A stretch of DNA of 5,844 nucleotides from an uncultured Alphaproteobacteria bacterium (GTDB lineage Bacteria > Pseudomonadota > Alphaproteobacteria > Caulobacterales > Caulobacteraceae): assembly GCA_903928755.1 (NCBI GenBank), contig CAIYSH010000340.1, positions 1-5,844 on the forward strand, given 5' to 3'. The notes under the pieces were generated by a model. It saw only the letters and a list, made by a program, of their open reading frames with translations. It had not been told where the DNA came from and did no database searches. Of the stretch, positions 1 through 5,844 are shown piece by piece; position 1 is the stretch's first letter; each line of letters starts with the position of its first letter. Made by a program: the position numbers and the translations under genes.

Positions 1-1
1 C

Positions 2-2971
2 GCCGACGTGGAGCACGTCTACACTTTCGCCGACGACAATCAGGTCATGGTGACCGCCCGGTTCAAGGTCGGCGTAGATCCAGATGCCGCCGCGGTGCGC
101 ATCCACGAGAAGATCCGCGCCAATTACGACCGGATCCCGGCCGGCATCCCGGAGCCCCTGATCCAGACCCGGGGCATCAATGATGTGCCAAGCCTTGTCC
201 TAACCCTGTCGCCCAGGCCGGATGCGGCGGGTCAGTGGACCGATCAGGCCCTCTACGACCTCGCTGGCAAGCTCCTGACCGAAGTGTCCAAGGTCGATAA
301 TGTCGGCCTGACCTTCATTGTGGGCGGTCGTCCCCAGGAGATCCGGATTGAGCCGGACCCCGCAAGGCTTGCCCAGCATGGGGTGTCCCTAGGGGCCCTG
401 ATGGATACTGTGCGGCAAGCCAACCGCGCATTCCCCGCCGGGCAGGTCCGTAATGGCGGCCAGGCGGTTGACATCACCGCAGGACTGACACTCGCCAGCG
501 CCACCCAGATTGGTCTCCTGGCCCTGCCCTCGACGAAGGGAGAGGCCGTCTATGTCCGGGACGTCGCCCATGTGATCGAGGCGCCTCGCGAAGATCAGGC
601 CAGGGCCTGGCGCTATGCCCGGGTCGGCCAGGGCTGGAGTGAGACTCCTGCCGTCAGCCTGGCCATCGCCAAGCGCAAGGGCGCAAACGCCGTTGTCGTC
701 TCCCAGGCCGTGCTAATGCGCGTGGAAGCCTTGAAGGGGTCCCTACTGCCAGACAGCCTCGATGTGGCGGTGACCCGCGACTACGGCGCGACAGCCAACG
801 AAAAAGCCAATGAGCTGCTCTTCCACCTTGGGCTTGCCACCCTTTCCATCGTCGTCCTGATCGGCTTCGCCATCGGCTGGCGGGAGGCGGGGGTGACGGC
901 CGTGGTCATACCGACGACCATTCTCCTGACCCTCTTCGCCTCGAACCTGCTGGGCTACACCATCAACCGGGTCAGCCTGTTTGCCCTGATCTTTTCCATC
1001 GGTATCCTGGTCGACGACGCCATTGTCATGATCGAGAACATCGCCCGGCACTGGGCCATGGCGGACGATCGCAGCCGGGTCGACGCCGCTGTCGACGCCG
1101 TGGCCGAGGTTGGTAATCCCACCGTGGTCGCCACCCTGACCGTGGTGACAGCCCTTCTGCCCATGCTCTTCGTCTCTGGCCTGATGGGCCCCTACATGGC
1201 GCCAATCCCGGTCAATGCCTCGGCGGCCATGGTCTTTTCGTTCTTCGTCGCCGTGCTCATCGCCCCTTGGCTGATGGTCAGGTTCGCCAGAAAGACTCTC
1301 ACGGCAGGCGGCGACCATCATGACGAAGGCAAGCTCGGGGCCATCTACCGCCAGGTCGCCTCCAGGGTCATCGGGACCCGCAAGTCGGCCTGGACCTTCC
1401 TGATCAGTGTTGGCGTCGCCACCCTGCTGGCTTGCGCCATGTTCGCCACCAGGACCGTGACGGTGAAGCTCCTGCCCTTCGACAACAAGTCCGAGCTGCA
1501 GGTGGTCCTGGACATGCCGGAAGGAACGTCCCTCGAGGCGACCCAGAGAGCCCTGTCGGACGCTGCGGTCATCACTGGCACCCTGCCTGAAGTGACCGCC
1601 ATCGACGCCTACGCGGGGACGGCTTCGCCCTTCAACTTCAACGGCCTTGTCCGCCACTACTATCAGCGCAACCGGCCGGAGATGGGCGATCTGTCCATCG
1701 GTCTGGCGGCCAAGGATGAGCGCCACCGGTCCAGCCACGCCGTCGCCCTGGATCTTCGTCAGAAGCTGACAAAGGTCGATTTGCCCGTCGGTGCCGCCAT
1801 CAAGGTGGTCGAGGCGCCTCCGGGCCCGCCGGTCATGTCCACCCTGTTGGCCGAGATCTACGGCCCTGACGCCAAGAGCCGCCGCGCTGTTGCTGAACGG
1901 GTCAAGGCCGCCTTCCACGCCGTGCCCTATATTGTCGACATCGATGACAGTTATGGCCAGCCAAGGCCGGGCCTGAGATTAGTCCCCGATCGCGACCGGC
2001 TGGAGGCCCTGAAGGTCAGCGACCGCGATGTCTACGACTCCATTTCCGCCGCCCTGAGCGGCCAGGTTCTGGGCTATGCCCACAGGGGCGAAGGTCGCGA
2101 TCCTCTGGAAATCTCCGTTCGACTTCCTCAGTCAGCGCGCACCTGGGGGGAAGGTCTGTCCTCCATGCCGGTGGCTGTTTCGCAGGGCGGTGGGCGTCTT
2201 GTCTCCCTGGGCGAGGTTGCAACGGCGTCCAATGAGCCCGGCTCCACCCACATCTTCCGCCGGGATGGACGTGACGTCGACATGATCATGGGCGAGCTGG
2301 CTGGCGCTTATGAGGCGCCGATCTACGGGATGATGGCCGTCGACAGCATCCTGAAGCAGGCCGACTGGAAGGGCGCTGAAAAGCCGGCCATCCTCTTGCA
2401 CGGTCAGCCGACCGATGAGCGCAAGCCCTCGGTTCTGTGGGACGGGGAATGGGAGATCACCTGGGTGACCTTCCGTGACATGGGCGCTGCCTTCGGCGTG
2501 GCGATCCTCGGCATCTATGTGCTGGTGGTCGCCCAGTTCAAAAGCTTCCGCCTGCCCCTGATGATCCTGACGCCCATCCCCCTGACCCTGGTGGGCATTG
2601 TCATCGGCCACATCATTTTCAGAGCCCCCTTCACCGCCACCTCCATGATCGGCTTCATCGCCCTTGCCGGGATCATTGTGCGAAACTCCATCCTGCTTGT
2701 GGACTTCATCCGTCACAGCCAGGGTGACGGTCGCCCCCTGCGCGAAGTCCTGCTGGAGGCCGGAGCCATCCGGTTCAAGCCGATCGTTCTCACCGCCGCC
2801 GCCGCCATGATCGGCGCGGCGGTCATCCTCACTGACCCGATTTTCCAGGGTCTGGCCATTTCCCTCTTGTTCGGGCTTGCCTCATCGACCCTGCTGACCG
2901 TTCTGGTCATTCCGGCGATTTATGTTGTCCTGCGGGATGACGGCATCCCGCTTGGGAAACCCCCTGCATGA
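2..2971 (+). CDS. RND-family efflux transporter permease subunit (AcrB/MdtB-like), 5'-truncated by the window edge
   Basis: This is the inner-membrane, proton-driven pump of a tripartite efflux system that would work with a periplasmic adaptor and a TolC-type outer-membrane channel, neither of which is in the window. The frame is open to the left edge, so the GTG at 8 is not the real start. Aligning the paired Asp in TM4 (GILVDDAIVMIEN, residues 336-337 counted from the GTG) with AcrB Asp407/408 implies about 70 missing residues and a full length near 1058 aa, normal for the family. Visible parts are the first porter domain (about 1-265), TM2-TM6 (about 270-425), TM7 (about 460-480), the second porter domain (about 487-815) and TM8-TM12 (about 822-976). 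The position of AcrB Lys940 in TM10 is Arg892 here (IIVRNSILLVDF). There is no obvious CusA-like Met relay, so a drug/HAE-type pump is likelier than a metal pump. The substrate cannot be read from sequence. The call is firm at family level. Confidence 0.95.
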   Translation, partial: ADVEHVYTFADDNQVMVTARFKVGVDPDAAAVRIHEKIRANYDRIPAGIPEPLIQTRGINDVPSLVLTLSPRPDAAGQWTDQALYDLAGKLLTEVSKVDNVGLTFIVGGRPQEIRIEPDPARLAQHGVSLGALMDTVRQANRAFPAGQVRNGGQAVDITAGLTLASATQIGLLALPSTKGEAVYVRDVAHVIEAPREDQARAWRYARVGQGWSETPAVSLAIAKRKGANAVVVSQAVLMRVEALKGSLLPDSLDVAVTRDYGATANEKANELLFHLGLATLSIVVLIGFAIGWREAGVTAVVIPTTILLTLFASNLLGYTINRVSLFALIFSIGILVDDAIVMIENIARHWAMADDRSRVDAAVDAVAEVGNPTVVATLTVVTALLPMLFVSGLMGPYMAPIPVNASAAMVFSFFVAVLIAPWLMVRFARKTLTAGGDHHDEGKLGAIYRQVASRVIGTRKSAWTFLISVGVATLLACAMFATRTVTVKLLPFDNKSELQVVLDMPEGTSLEATQRALSDAAVITGTLPEVTAIDAYAGTASPFNFNGLVRHYYQRNRPEMGDLSIGLAAKDERHRSSHAVALDLRQKLTKVDLPVGAAIKVVEAPPGPPVMSTLLAEIYGPDAKSRRAVAERVKAAFHAVPYIVDIDDSYGQPRPGLRLVPDRDRLEALKVSDRDVYDSISAALSGQVLGYAHRGEGRDPLEISVRLPQSARTWGEGLSSMPVAVSQGGGRLVSLGEVATASNEPGSTHIFRRDGRDVDMIMGELAGAYEAPIYGMMAVDSILKQADWKGAEKPAILLHGQPTDERKPSVLWDGEWEITWVTFRDMGAAFGVAILGIYVLVVAQFKSFRLPLMILTPIPLTLVGIVIGHIIFRAPFTATSMIGFIALAGIIVRNSILLVDFIRHSQGDGRPLREVLLEAGAIRFKPIVLTAAAAMIGAAVILTDPIFQGLAISLLFGLASSTLLTVLVIPAIYVVLRDDGIPLGKPPA
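2932..2951 (+). other. Perfect 8-bp hairpin at the 3' end of the RND gene
   Basis: GCGGGATG (2932-2939) pairs perfectly with CATCCCGC (2944-2951) around a 4-nt loop (ACGG). The hairpin lies inside the coding region, ending 17 nt before the stop codon. It is not followed by a T run (next bases TTGGG), so it is not a classical intrinsic terminator. It could stabilise the mRNA 3' end or act as a weak or Rho-assisted stop. No other terminator candidate was seen between the RND gene and the next gene. Confidence 0.3.
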
Positions 2972-2990
2972 AGACCCAGCAGGCTCAATC

Positions 2991-3018
2991 TTGATCCTTT
3001 ATGCGCATGTTCTACAAT
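2991..3018 (+). promoter_or_regulatory. Sigma70-type promoter for the arsR-trhO-htaA genes
   Basis: A -35-like TTGATC (2991-2996) and a -10-like TACAAT (3013-3018) are separated by 16 nt, close to the optimum for the housekeeping sigma factor. The predicted transcription start falls at about 3024-3026, on the ATG at 3025. That would give a leaderless mRNA and would exclude the upstream in-frame ATGs at 3001 and 3007. No Shine-Dalgarno motif precedes any of these ATGs, which fits. The match is by eye, and no transcript data are available. Confidence 0.5.
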
Positions 3019-3027
3019 GGTCACATG
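3006..3027 (+). promoter_or_regulatory. Candidate autoregulatory operator (inverted repeat over the -10 element)
   Basis: CATGT (3006-3010) and ACATG (3023-3027) form a perfect 5-bp dyad with a 12-nt spacer, centred on the -10 hexamer and reaching into the start codon at 3025. ArsR-family repressors bind dyads that overlap their own promoters, so the location is right. The arms are short and do not match the ATTC-N8-GAAT type of operator known from SqrR, so this is a candidate only. Confidence 0.3.
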
Positions 3028-3351
3028 ATCATCCAGGAATCCGGGCGGACGGTGCCAGACCTTTCAGAACTGGCGGACAGCGCCCATTCGGCGGCGAGGC
3101 TGTTGAAGCTGCTTGCCAGTGAGCAGAGACTTCTGCTGCTGTGTCGTCTGATCGAAGGCGAAACCTCGGTGGGCGAATTGGCGCAACACGCCAGATTGGC
3201 CCAGTCAGCGGCGTCCCAGCACCTTGCAAAAATGCGCGCTGAGGGTTTGGTTGCCACCAGGCGGGATGCCCAGACCATCTTCTATCGTCTTGCCGATCCG
3301 GCCGCTGTGCGGGTGCTCGACACACTCTGCGACATCTATCGCAGGAAATAA
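3025..3351 (+). CDS. ArsR-family winged-helix repressor of the SqrR/BigR/YgaV thiol-sensor type
   Basis: This is a small (108 aa) dimeric DNA-binding regulator. The ArsR winged helix is clear: helix-turn-helix around residues 48-76 (core SAASQHLAKMRAEGLV), then the wing RRDAQTIFYRL. The MRAEGL and RRDAQ segments closely resemble E. coli YgaV. Cys40, in LLLLCRLIEGETSVGEL, aligns with the first sensor cysteine of SqrR (Cys41) and BigR (Cys42). A second cysteine, Cys102 in the last helix (LDTLCDIYRRK), sits four residues (one helical turn) before the usual second cysteine. There is no CxC metal site of the ArsR/SmtB kind. Relatives repress sulfide/persulfide genes and are relieved by persulfide or tetrasulfide bond formation. 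Start 3025 is preferred because a promoter overlaps 3001-3018 and the N-terminal length then matches the family; 3001 would give 116 aa. It is first in a likely operon with trhO and the HtaA gene. The family call is firm; the signal sensed is inferred. Confidence 0.88.
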   Translation: MIIQESGRTVPDLSELADSAHSAARLLKLLASEQRLLLLCRLIEGETSVGELAQHARLAQSAASQHLAKMRAEGLVATRRDAQTIFYRLADPAAVRVLDTLCDIYRRK

Positions 3352-3359
3352 TCCGGGTG

Positions 3360-4367
3360 ATGACAGACGCCAATCTGCCAATCTGCGTCGCGGCGCTCTA
3401 CCAGTTCACGAGGATAACCGACTGTGAGGGCCTACGTGCTGAACTTGCGACTGTCTGTGCCAGCAGCGGCGTACTTGGAACATTACTGGTTGCTCCTGAA
3501 GGCCTGAACGGCACCATTGCAGGAGCACCGGACGGCATACAGTCTGTCGTGGCGCATATCCGGGCCTTACCGGGCTGCAGCCGCCTTTCGGTCAAATTCT
3601 CCAGCGCAGAGACCCCACCCTTCTACCGGATGAAGGTCAGGTTGAAGCGCGAGATCGTTACCATGGGACAGCCCGACATTGATCCGCTCAGGGATGTTGG
3701 TCACTATGTCCCGTCGGCAGACTGGAATGCCCTGATCAGCGATCCCGACACTGTATTGATCGACACCCGAAATGCTTATGAGGTCCGGATCGGAACCTTT
3801 GCCGGGGCCATTGATCCGGGAACAACCTCATTTCGCGAGTTTCCCGACTGGTTCCGCACCCACAGGGAGACCCTGCTGGCCGGTCGGGCATCGCCGAAGG
3901 TCGCCATGTTCTGCACGGGCGGCATACGTTGTGAGAAATCGACCGCCTTTCTGAAGGCCGAGGGCATTGACGCTGTCTACCATCTCGAGGGCGGGATCCT
4001 GAAATACCTGGAAACGACGCTGCCGGCCGAAAGCCTCTGGCAGGGCGAGTGCTTCGTCTTCGACCAGCGTGTTTCAGTAGGCCAGGGGCTGGCCCTGGGG
4101 ACCCATGCCCTCTGCCACGCCTGCCGCCTTCCAGTCAGCCCGGAAGATCAGACATCGGAACTCTACGCGGAGGGTGTGAGTTGTCCTGCCTGTTTCGGTC
4201 AGCGCGATCCCGGGCGTCTGCAAGGATACCAGGAGCGGCAGCGGCAGATCACGCTTGCAGCGGCGCGAGGACTGGATCATCTGGGAGCCAGCAATGCCGA
4301 CAGGCGAAGGAAGACCGGATTGGCTCCGGGAACCATGACTGAAGATCATCCCGGGAGGGACAAGTGA
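3360..4367 (+). CDS. trhO: tRNA uridine(34) hydroxylase TrhO (YceA family, rhodanese domain)
   Basis: TrhO performs the O2-dependent hydroxylation of wobble uridine 34 to 5-hydroxyuridine, the first step towards cmo5U or mo5U in tRNAs; it acts in the cytosol. The 335-aa protein shows the N-terminal YceA domain (YQFTRI, then GTLLVAPEGLNGTIAG near residues 40-55) and a rhodanese domain (about 120-220) with LIDTRNAYE and the active-site loop CTGGIRCEK, catalytic Cys185 plus Cys191. After that come CFVFDQRVSV (about 231-240) and a C-terminal CHAC/CPAC pair (about 252-278) that looks like a Cys4 zinc site, as in longer family members. The last 50 or so residues are polar and probably flexible. The GTG at 3357 directly before the ATG at 3360 is an alternative start adding one residue; the only SD-like bases are AGGA at 3343-3346. 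The gene starts 8 nt after the ArsR stop and its TGA overlaps the next start, so it is probably co-transcribed with both neighbours. Confidence 0.94.
   Translation: MTDANLPICVAALYQFTRITDCEGLRAELATVCASSGVLGTLLVAPEGLNGTIAGAPDGIQSVVAHIRALPGCSRLSVKFSSAETPPFYRMKVRLKREIVTMGQPDIDPLRDVGHYVPSADWNALISDPDTVLIDTRNAYEVRIGTFAGAIDPGTTSFREFPDWFRTHRETLLAGRASPKVAMFCTGGIRCEKSTAFLKAEGIDAVYHLEGGILKYLETTLPAESLWQGECFVFDQRVSVGQGLALGTHALCHACRLPVSPEDQTSELYAEGVSCPACFGQRDPGRLQGYQERQRQITLAAARGLDHLGASNADRRRKTGLAPGTMTEDHPGRDK
4354..4358 (+). promoter_or_regulatory. Strong ribosome binding site that fixes the GTG start of the HtaA gene
   Basis: GGAGG lies inside the last codons of trhO, 5 nt before the GTG at 4364, an ideal Shine-Dalgarno spacing. 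It supports the GTG start, whose 4-nt overlap (GTGA) with the trhO stop implies translational coupling. It is the clearest RBS in the window. Confidence 0.75.
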
Positions 4368-4852
4368 CCAACGCCCCGACTATCCTCCAGATCACCCACC
4401 TCGCCTGGGGCGTGAAACAGAGTTTCCGCGGTTATGTCGAAGGTGCCGGGGGAACGATTACGATCGGGAGCGGGGCTGAACGCACGTCAGATGGCGGCTT
4501 CAGCTTTCCAGTCGATGAGGCGGCACTCTACCTGAATGCCGACGGACAACTGGAAGGCCGCGCTACTTTCCAGGGCGAGGTCAGTTTCAAGGCGCATGGT
4601 GGCATGCTCAATGTATTCCTGGCTGAGCCCATACTGGAAATCAGTGGCATGGAGGCCAGCCTTACGGTTGCTGATACGCCTTCCCGGAAATACAGGACCG
4701 AGGTGGCCCTGCTGGATCTTGCAGCCATGACCCGTGACGATGCGGGTCGTCTGGTGCTCCCCACTGCGCTTGCCATGCACGGCATTCAGTGGCTTGGAGA
4801 TCACTATCCGCTGAAGGCACACCTGGATCCCGCAATCCTTTTTCTGGGTTAG
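4364..4852 (+). CDS. HtaA-domain protein, single domain, predicted cytosolic heme-binding
   Basis: The 162-aa product is essentially one HtaA domain (PF04213 type), known from the surface heme-uptake proteins of Corynebacterium. Recognisable parts are LAWGVKQSFRGYVEG (residues 13-27), GGFSFPV (44-50), an F-G-V-F strand pattern with FKAHGGMLNV (75-84), and a C-terminal GRLVLPTALAMHG segment (128-140). In corynebacterial HtaA a conserved Tyr (axial heme ligand) and a His about 53 residues later support heme binding; here Tyr24 and His78 hold the same places, 54 apart. There is no signal peptide, membrane anchor or sortase signal, so unlike the classic members it should stay in the cytosol, perhaps as a heme carrier or buffer. 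The gene overlaps trhO by 4 nt with a strong RBS, which points to co-translation. The domain was recognised by motif pattern only; the heme role is inferred from the family. Confidence 0.8.
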   Translation: MTNAPTILQITHLAWGVKQSFRGYVEGAGGTITIGSGAERTSDGGFSFPVDEAALYLNADGQLEGRATFQGEVSFKAHGGMLNVFLAEPILEISGMEASLTVADTPSRKYRTEVALLDLAAMTRDDAGRLVLPTALAMHGIQWLGDHYPLKAHLDPAILFLG

Positions 4853-4954
4853 GTCTGGACGAGGCGTTTTGGAGATATTCCGGCCAGCCTTACTTGGCCG
4901 ACTTGTTCGGCCTGCAAGGCTGTCCAGGATCACTTAAAGTTTTGCGGAGCTCCC
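4853..4954 (+). other. Structured intergenic region with overlapping inverted repeats; possible weak terminator
   Basis: The 102-nt gap holds four dyads that cannot all form together: CTGGAC (4855-4860) with GTCCAG (4922-4927); CGGCCA (4881-4886) with TGGCCG (4895-4900); CAGCCTT (4885-4891) with AAGGCTG (4916-4922); and GGCCGA (4896-4901) with TCGGCC (4907-4912). The third and fourth nest into one long arm, which competes with the second. None is followed by a T run, so a strong intrinsic terminator is not evident. No convincing -35/-10 pair for the downstream gene was found; TTAAAG at 4934-4939 is too close to the start and lacks a spaced -35. Confidence 0.4.
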
Positions 4955-5844
4955 ATGCGTAAATCCCTATCCCTCGTCACAGCAGCTTCGGTCGCAGCGC
5001 TCTTGCTGGGGGGATCAGGTTCCGCCTGGGCCCAGGATGGGACACCTGCAGCCGTTTCTGCGCCTTCTGGACCTGCTCTTTCGGAAGATGCCCGTTTCAC
5101 AACCTTTCTCGACGGGGAGTTTTCCCAGGAAGTTGCGCTTCGCCCCCAGCTGGCCACCCGGCTGGGCCTGAAGGATGGGCAGGACCGGCTTGATGATATC
5201 AGCGATGCCGGACTGCTGAACCGCCTGGTCTGGCGGCGCGGAAGCGTGGCGAAGATGAAGGCGCAGTTTGACCGGGCCAAACTCTCGGCAACGGCCCAGG
5301 CAAATTACGACATCTGGTCTCAGGAGCTGGATCGGGCTGAGCTCACCTACAGATACCGTCGCTATCAGCCCCCCTTCTATTCCTTCCTCTACTCGGTCCA
5401 TTCCGAGTTGCCCAATTTCCTGATCAACACCCATCTGGTGCAGTCAGCCTCCGATGCACGCGCCTACAGTGCCCGTCTGAGGGCCCTGCCGAGCGTACTC
5501 GACATCGCCATTTCCCAGAGCCGGCGGTCAACGGCTCAGGGGATCAAGGCACCGAAGTTCGAAATTGAGCGGGTGATTGCCGGAAGCCAGTTGCTGACCA
5601 GCGGGGCCCCCTTCGATAGCGGTCCCGACTCACCCCTCTGGGCCGACATCAAGGGCAAGATCGGAAAGCTGCAGGCTTCAGGCAAGATCTCCGGGGCAGA
5701 GGCCGACGCCCTGCTGGACGAGGCCCGACAATCCCTGCTGGGTATTGCCCCCGCTTATCAACGGGTCATCGCCTGGGCCCGGGGTGAGCTGCCAAGCGCC
5801 CCCTCTGGCCGGACAGGTGCAGTTTCATTGCCGGGCGGAAGTGC
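4955..5844 (+). CDS. Secreted DUF885-family protein, 3'-truncated by the window edge
   Basis: An ATG at 4955, preceded by GGAG (4946-4949) with 5-nt spacing, opens a frame with no stop up to the right edge (296 complete codons). Residues 1-26 form a clear Sec signal peptide: basic MRK, hydrophobic core LVTAASVAALLLGG, cleavage motif AWA before QD. There is no lipobox, so the protein should be periplasmic or secreted. The rest matches the DUF885 N-terminal half: FLDGEFSQEVALRP (51-64), an aromatic PPFYSFLYSVHSELPNFLINTH block (about 139-160), ARAYSARLRALPSVLD (168-183), QGIKAPKFEIERVI (195-208) and SPLWADIKGKI (226-236). Family members are usually about 580-610 aa and carry a HExxPGH-type, metallopeptidase-like motif in the second half, which would be outside this window, so catalytic competence cannot be judged. 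The substrate is unknown. It is probably a separate unit from the trhO genes because of the structured 102-nt gap, but read-through is possible. Confidence 0.87.
   Translation, partial: MRKSLSLVTAASVAALLLGGSGSAWAQDGTPAAVSAPSGPALSEDARFTTFLDGEFSQEVALRPQLATRLGLKDGQDRLDDISDAGLLNRLVWRRGSVAKMKAQFDRAKLSATAQANYDIWSQELDRAELTYRYRRYQPPFYSFLYSVHSELPNFLINTHLVQSASDARAYSARLRALPSVLDIAISQSRRSTAQGIKAPKFEIERVIAGSQLLTSGAPFDSGPDSPLWADIKGKIGKLQASGKISGAEADALLDEARQSLLGIAPAYQRVIAWARGELPSAPSGRTGAVSLPGGS

Noticed and set aside
8..10. GTG as the real start of the RND permease
   Set aside because: The frame stays open to the window edge and alignment to AcrB places this codon about 70 residues into the family sequence, so the true start is upstream.
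743..1918. Long minus-strand open frame (391 aa) inside the RND gene
   Set aside because: It is antisense to a clear RND coding region. Its product is low-complexity, rich in Gly, Asp, His and Gln, with no recognisable domain, typical of high-GC shadow frames.
2132..2716. Minus-strand open frame (194 aa)
   Set aside because: It lies antisense within the RND gene, has His/Gly/Asp-rich composition, no family resemblance and no convincing start context.
3001..3024. Upstream in-frame ATGs at 3001 and 3007 as the regulator's start
   Set aside because: They lie within the predicted promoter, lack an RBS and would extend the N terminus beyond the usual family length; kept as an alternative in the gene entry.
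4881..4900. Intrinsic terminator after the HtaA gene
   Set aside because: The 6-bp stem is real, but the bases after it (ACTTGTTCGG) are not a T run and the stem competes with another, so it was kept only as part of a structured region.
4487..4933. Minus-strand open frame (148 aa) over the HtaA gene and the following gap
   Set aside because: The plus-strand HtaA reading has a strong RBS and conserved motifs; the antisense product shows no recognisable motif.
4946..4953. GGAGCTCC palindrome before the DUF885 start as an operator
   Set aside because: It is an 8-bp palindrome created largely by the Shine-Dalgarno bases; too short and too likely by chance.
5015..5434. Minus-strand frame (139 aa) and its neighbour at 4930-5280
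   Set aside because: The plus strand encodes a signal peptide and DUF885 motifs through this region, so these are shadows.
1..5844. CRISPR arrays, tRNA or rRNA genes, insertion sequences, attachment sites
   Set aside because: No regularly spaced direct repeats, tRNA-like cloverleaf, transposase motif or terminal inverted repeats were seen; coding regions fill almost the entire window.

Overview
The window looks like chromosomal DNA of a high-GC Gram-negative bacterium, most likely an alphaproteobacterium. The reasons are an RND efflux pump, a secreted DUF885 protein, gene styles seen in Caulobacterales and sphingomonads, and few GANTC sites (about 5 by eye), as expected of CcrM-bearing genomes. 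The genus is inference. All genes are on the + strand. No tRNA, rRNA, CRISPR array, insertion sequence or phage gene was seen.

Layout. Positions 2-2971 hold most of an RND efflux permease whose first roughly 70 residues lie off the left edge. A short gap (2972-3024) carries a good sigma70-like promoter that overlaps the start of the next gene. Then follow three tightly packed genes: a small ArsR-family regulator of the SqrR/BigR/YgaV thiol-sensing type (3025-3351), the tRNA U34 hydroxylase trhO (3360-4367, 8 nt after the regulator), and a single-domain HtaA-type heme-binding protein (4364-4852, overlapping trhO by 4 nt). A 102-nt gap with several overlapping inverted repeats (4853-4954) separates these from a secreted DUF885-family protein (4955 to beyond the right edge). 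DUF885 was identified by translating the open frame directly.

How the genes may work together. The arsR-trhO-htaA cluster is the most interesting part. Relatives of the regulator sense persulfides, and some are reported to bind heme. TrhO has a rhodanese domain and needs O2 to make 5-hydroxyuridine at the tRNA wobble position. The HtaA domain keeps the Tyr and His expected for heme binding but has no signal peptide, so it should act in the cytosol. A working hypothesis is a small operon coupling sulfur, redox or heme status to tRNA wobble modification. The co-transcription argument rests on spacing and overlap seen in the sequence; the functional link is inference. The upstream RND pump probably belongs to a separate unit and the DUF885 gene may be independent.
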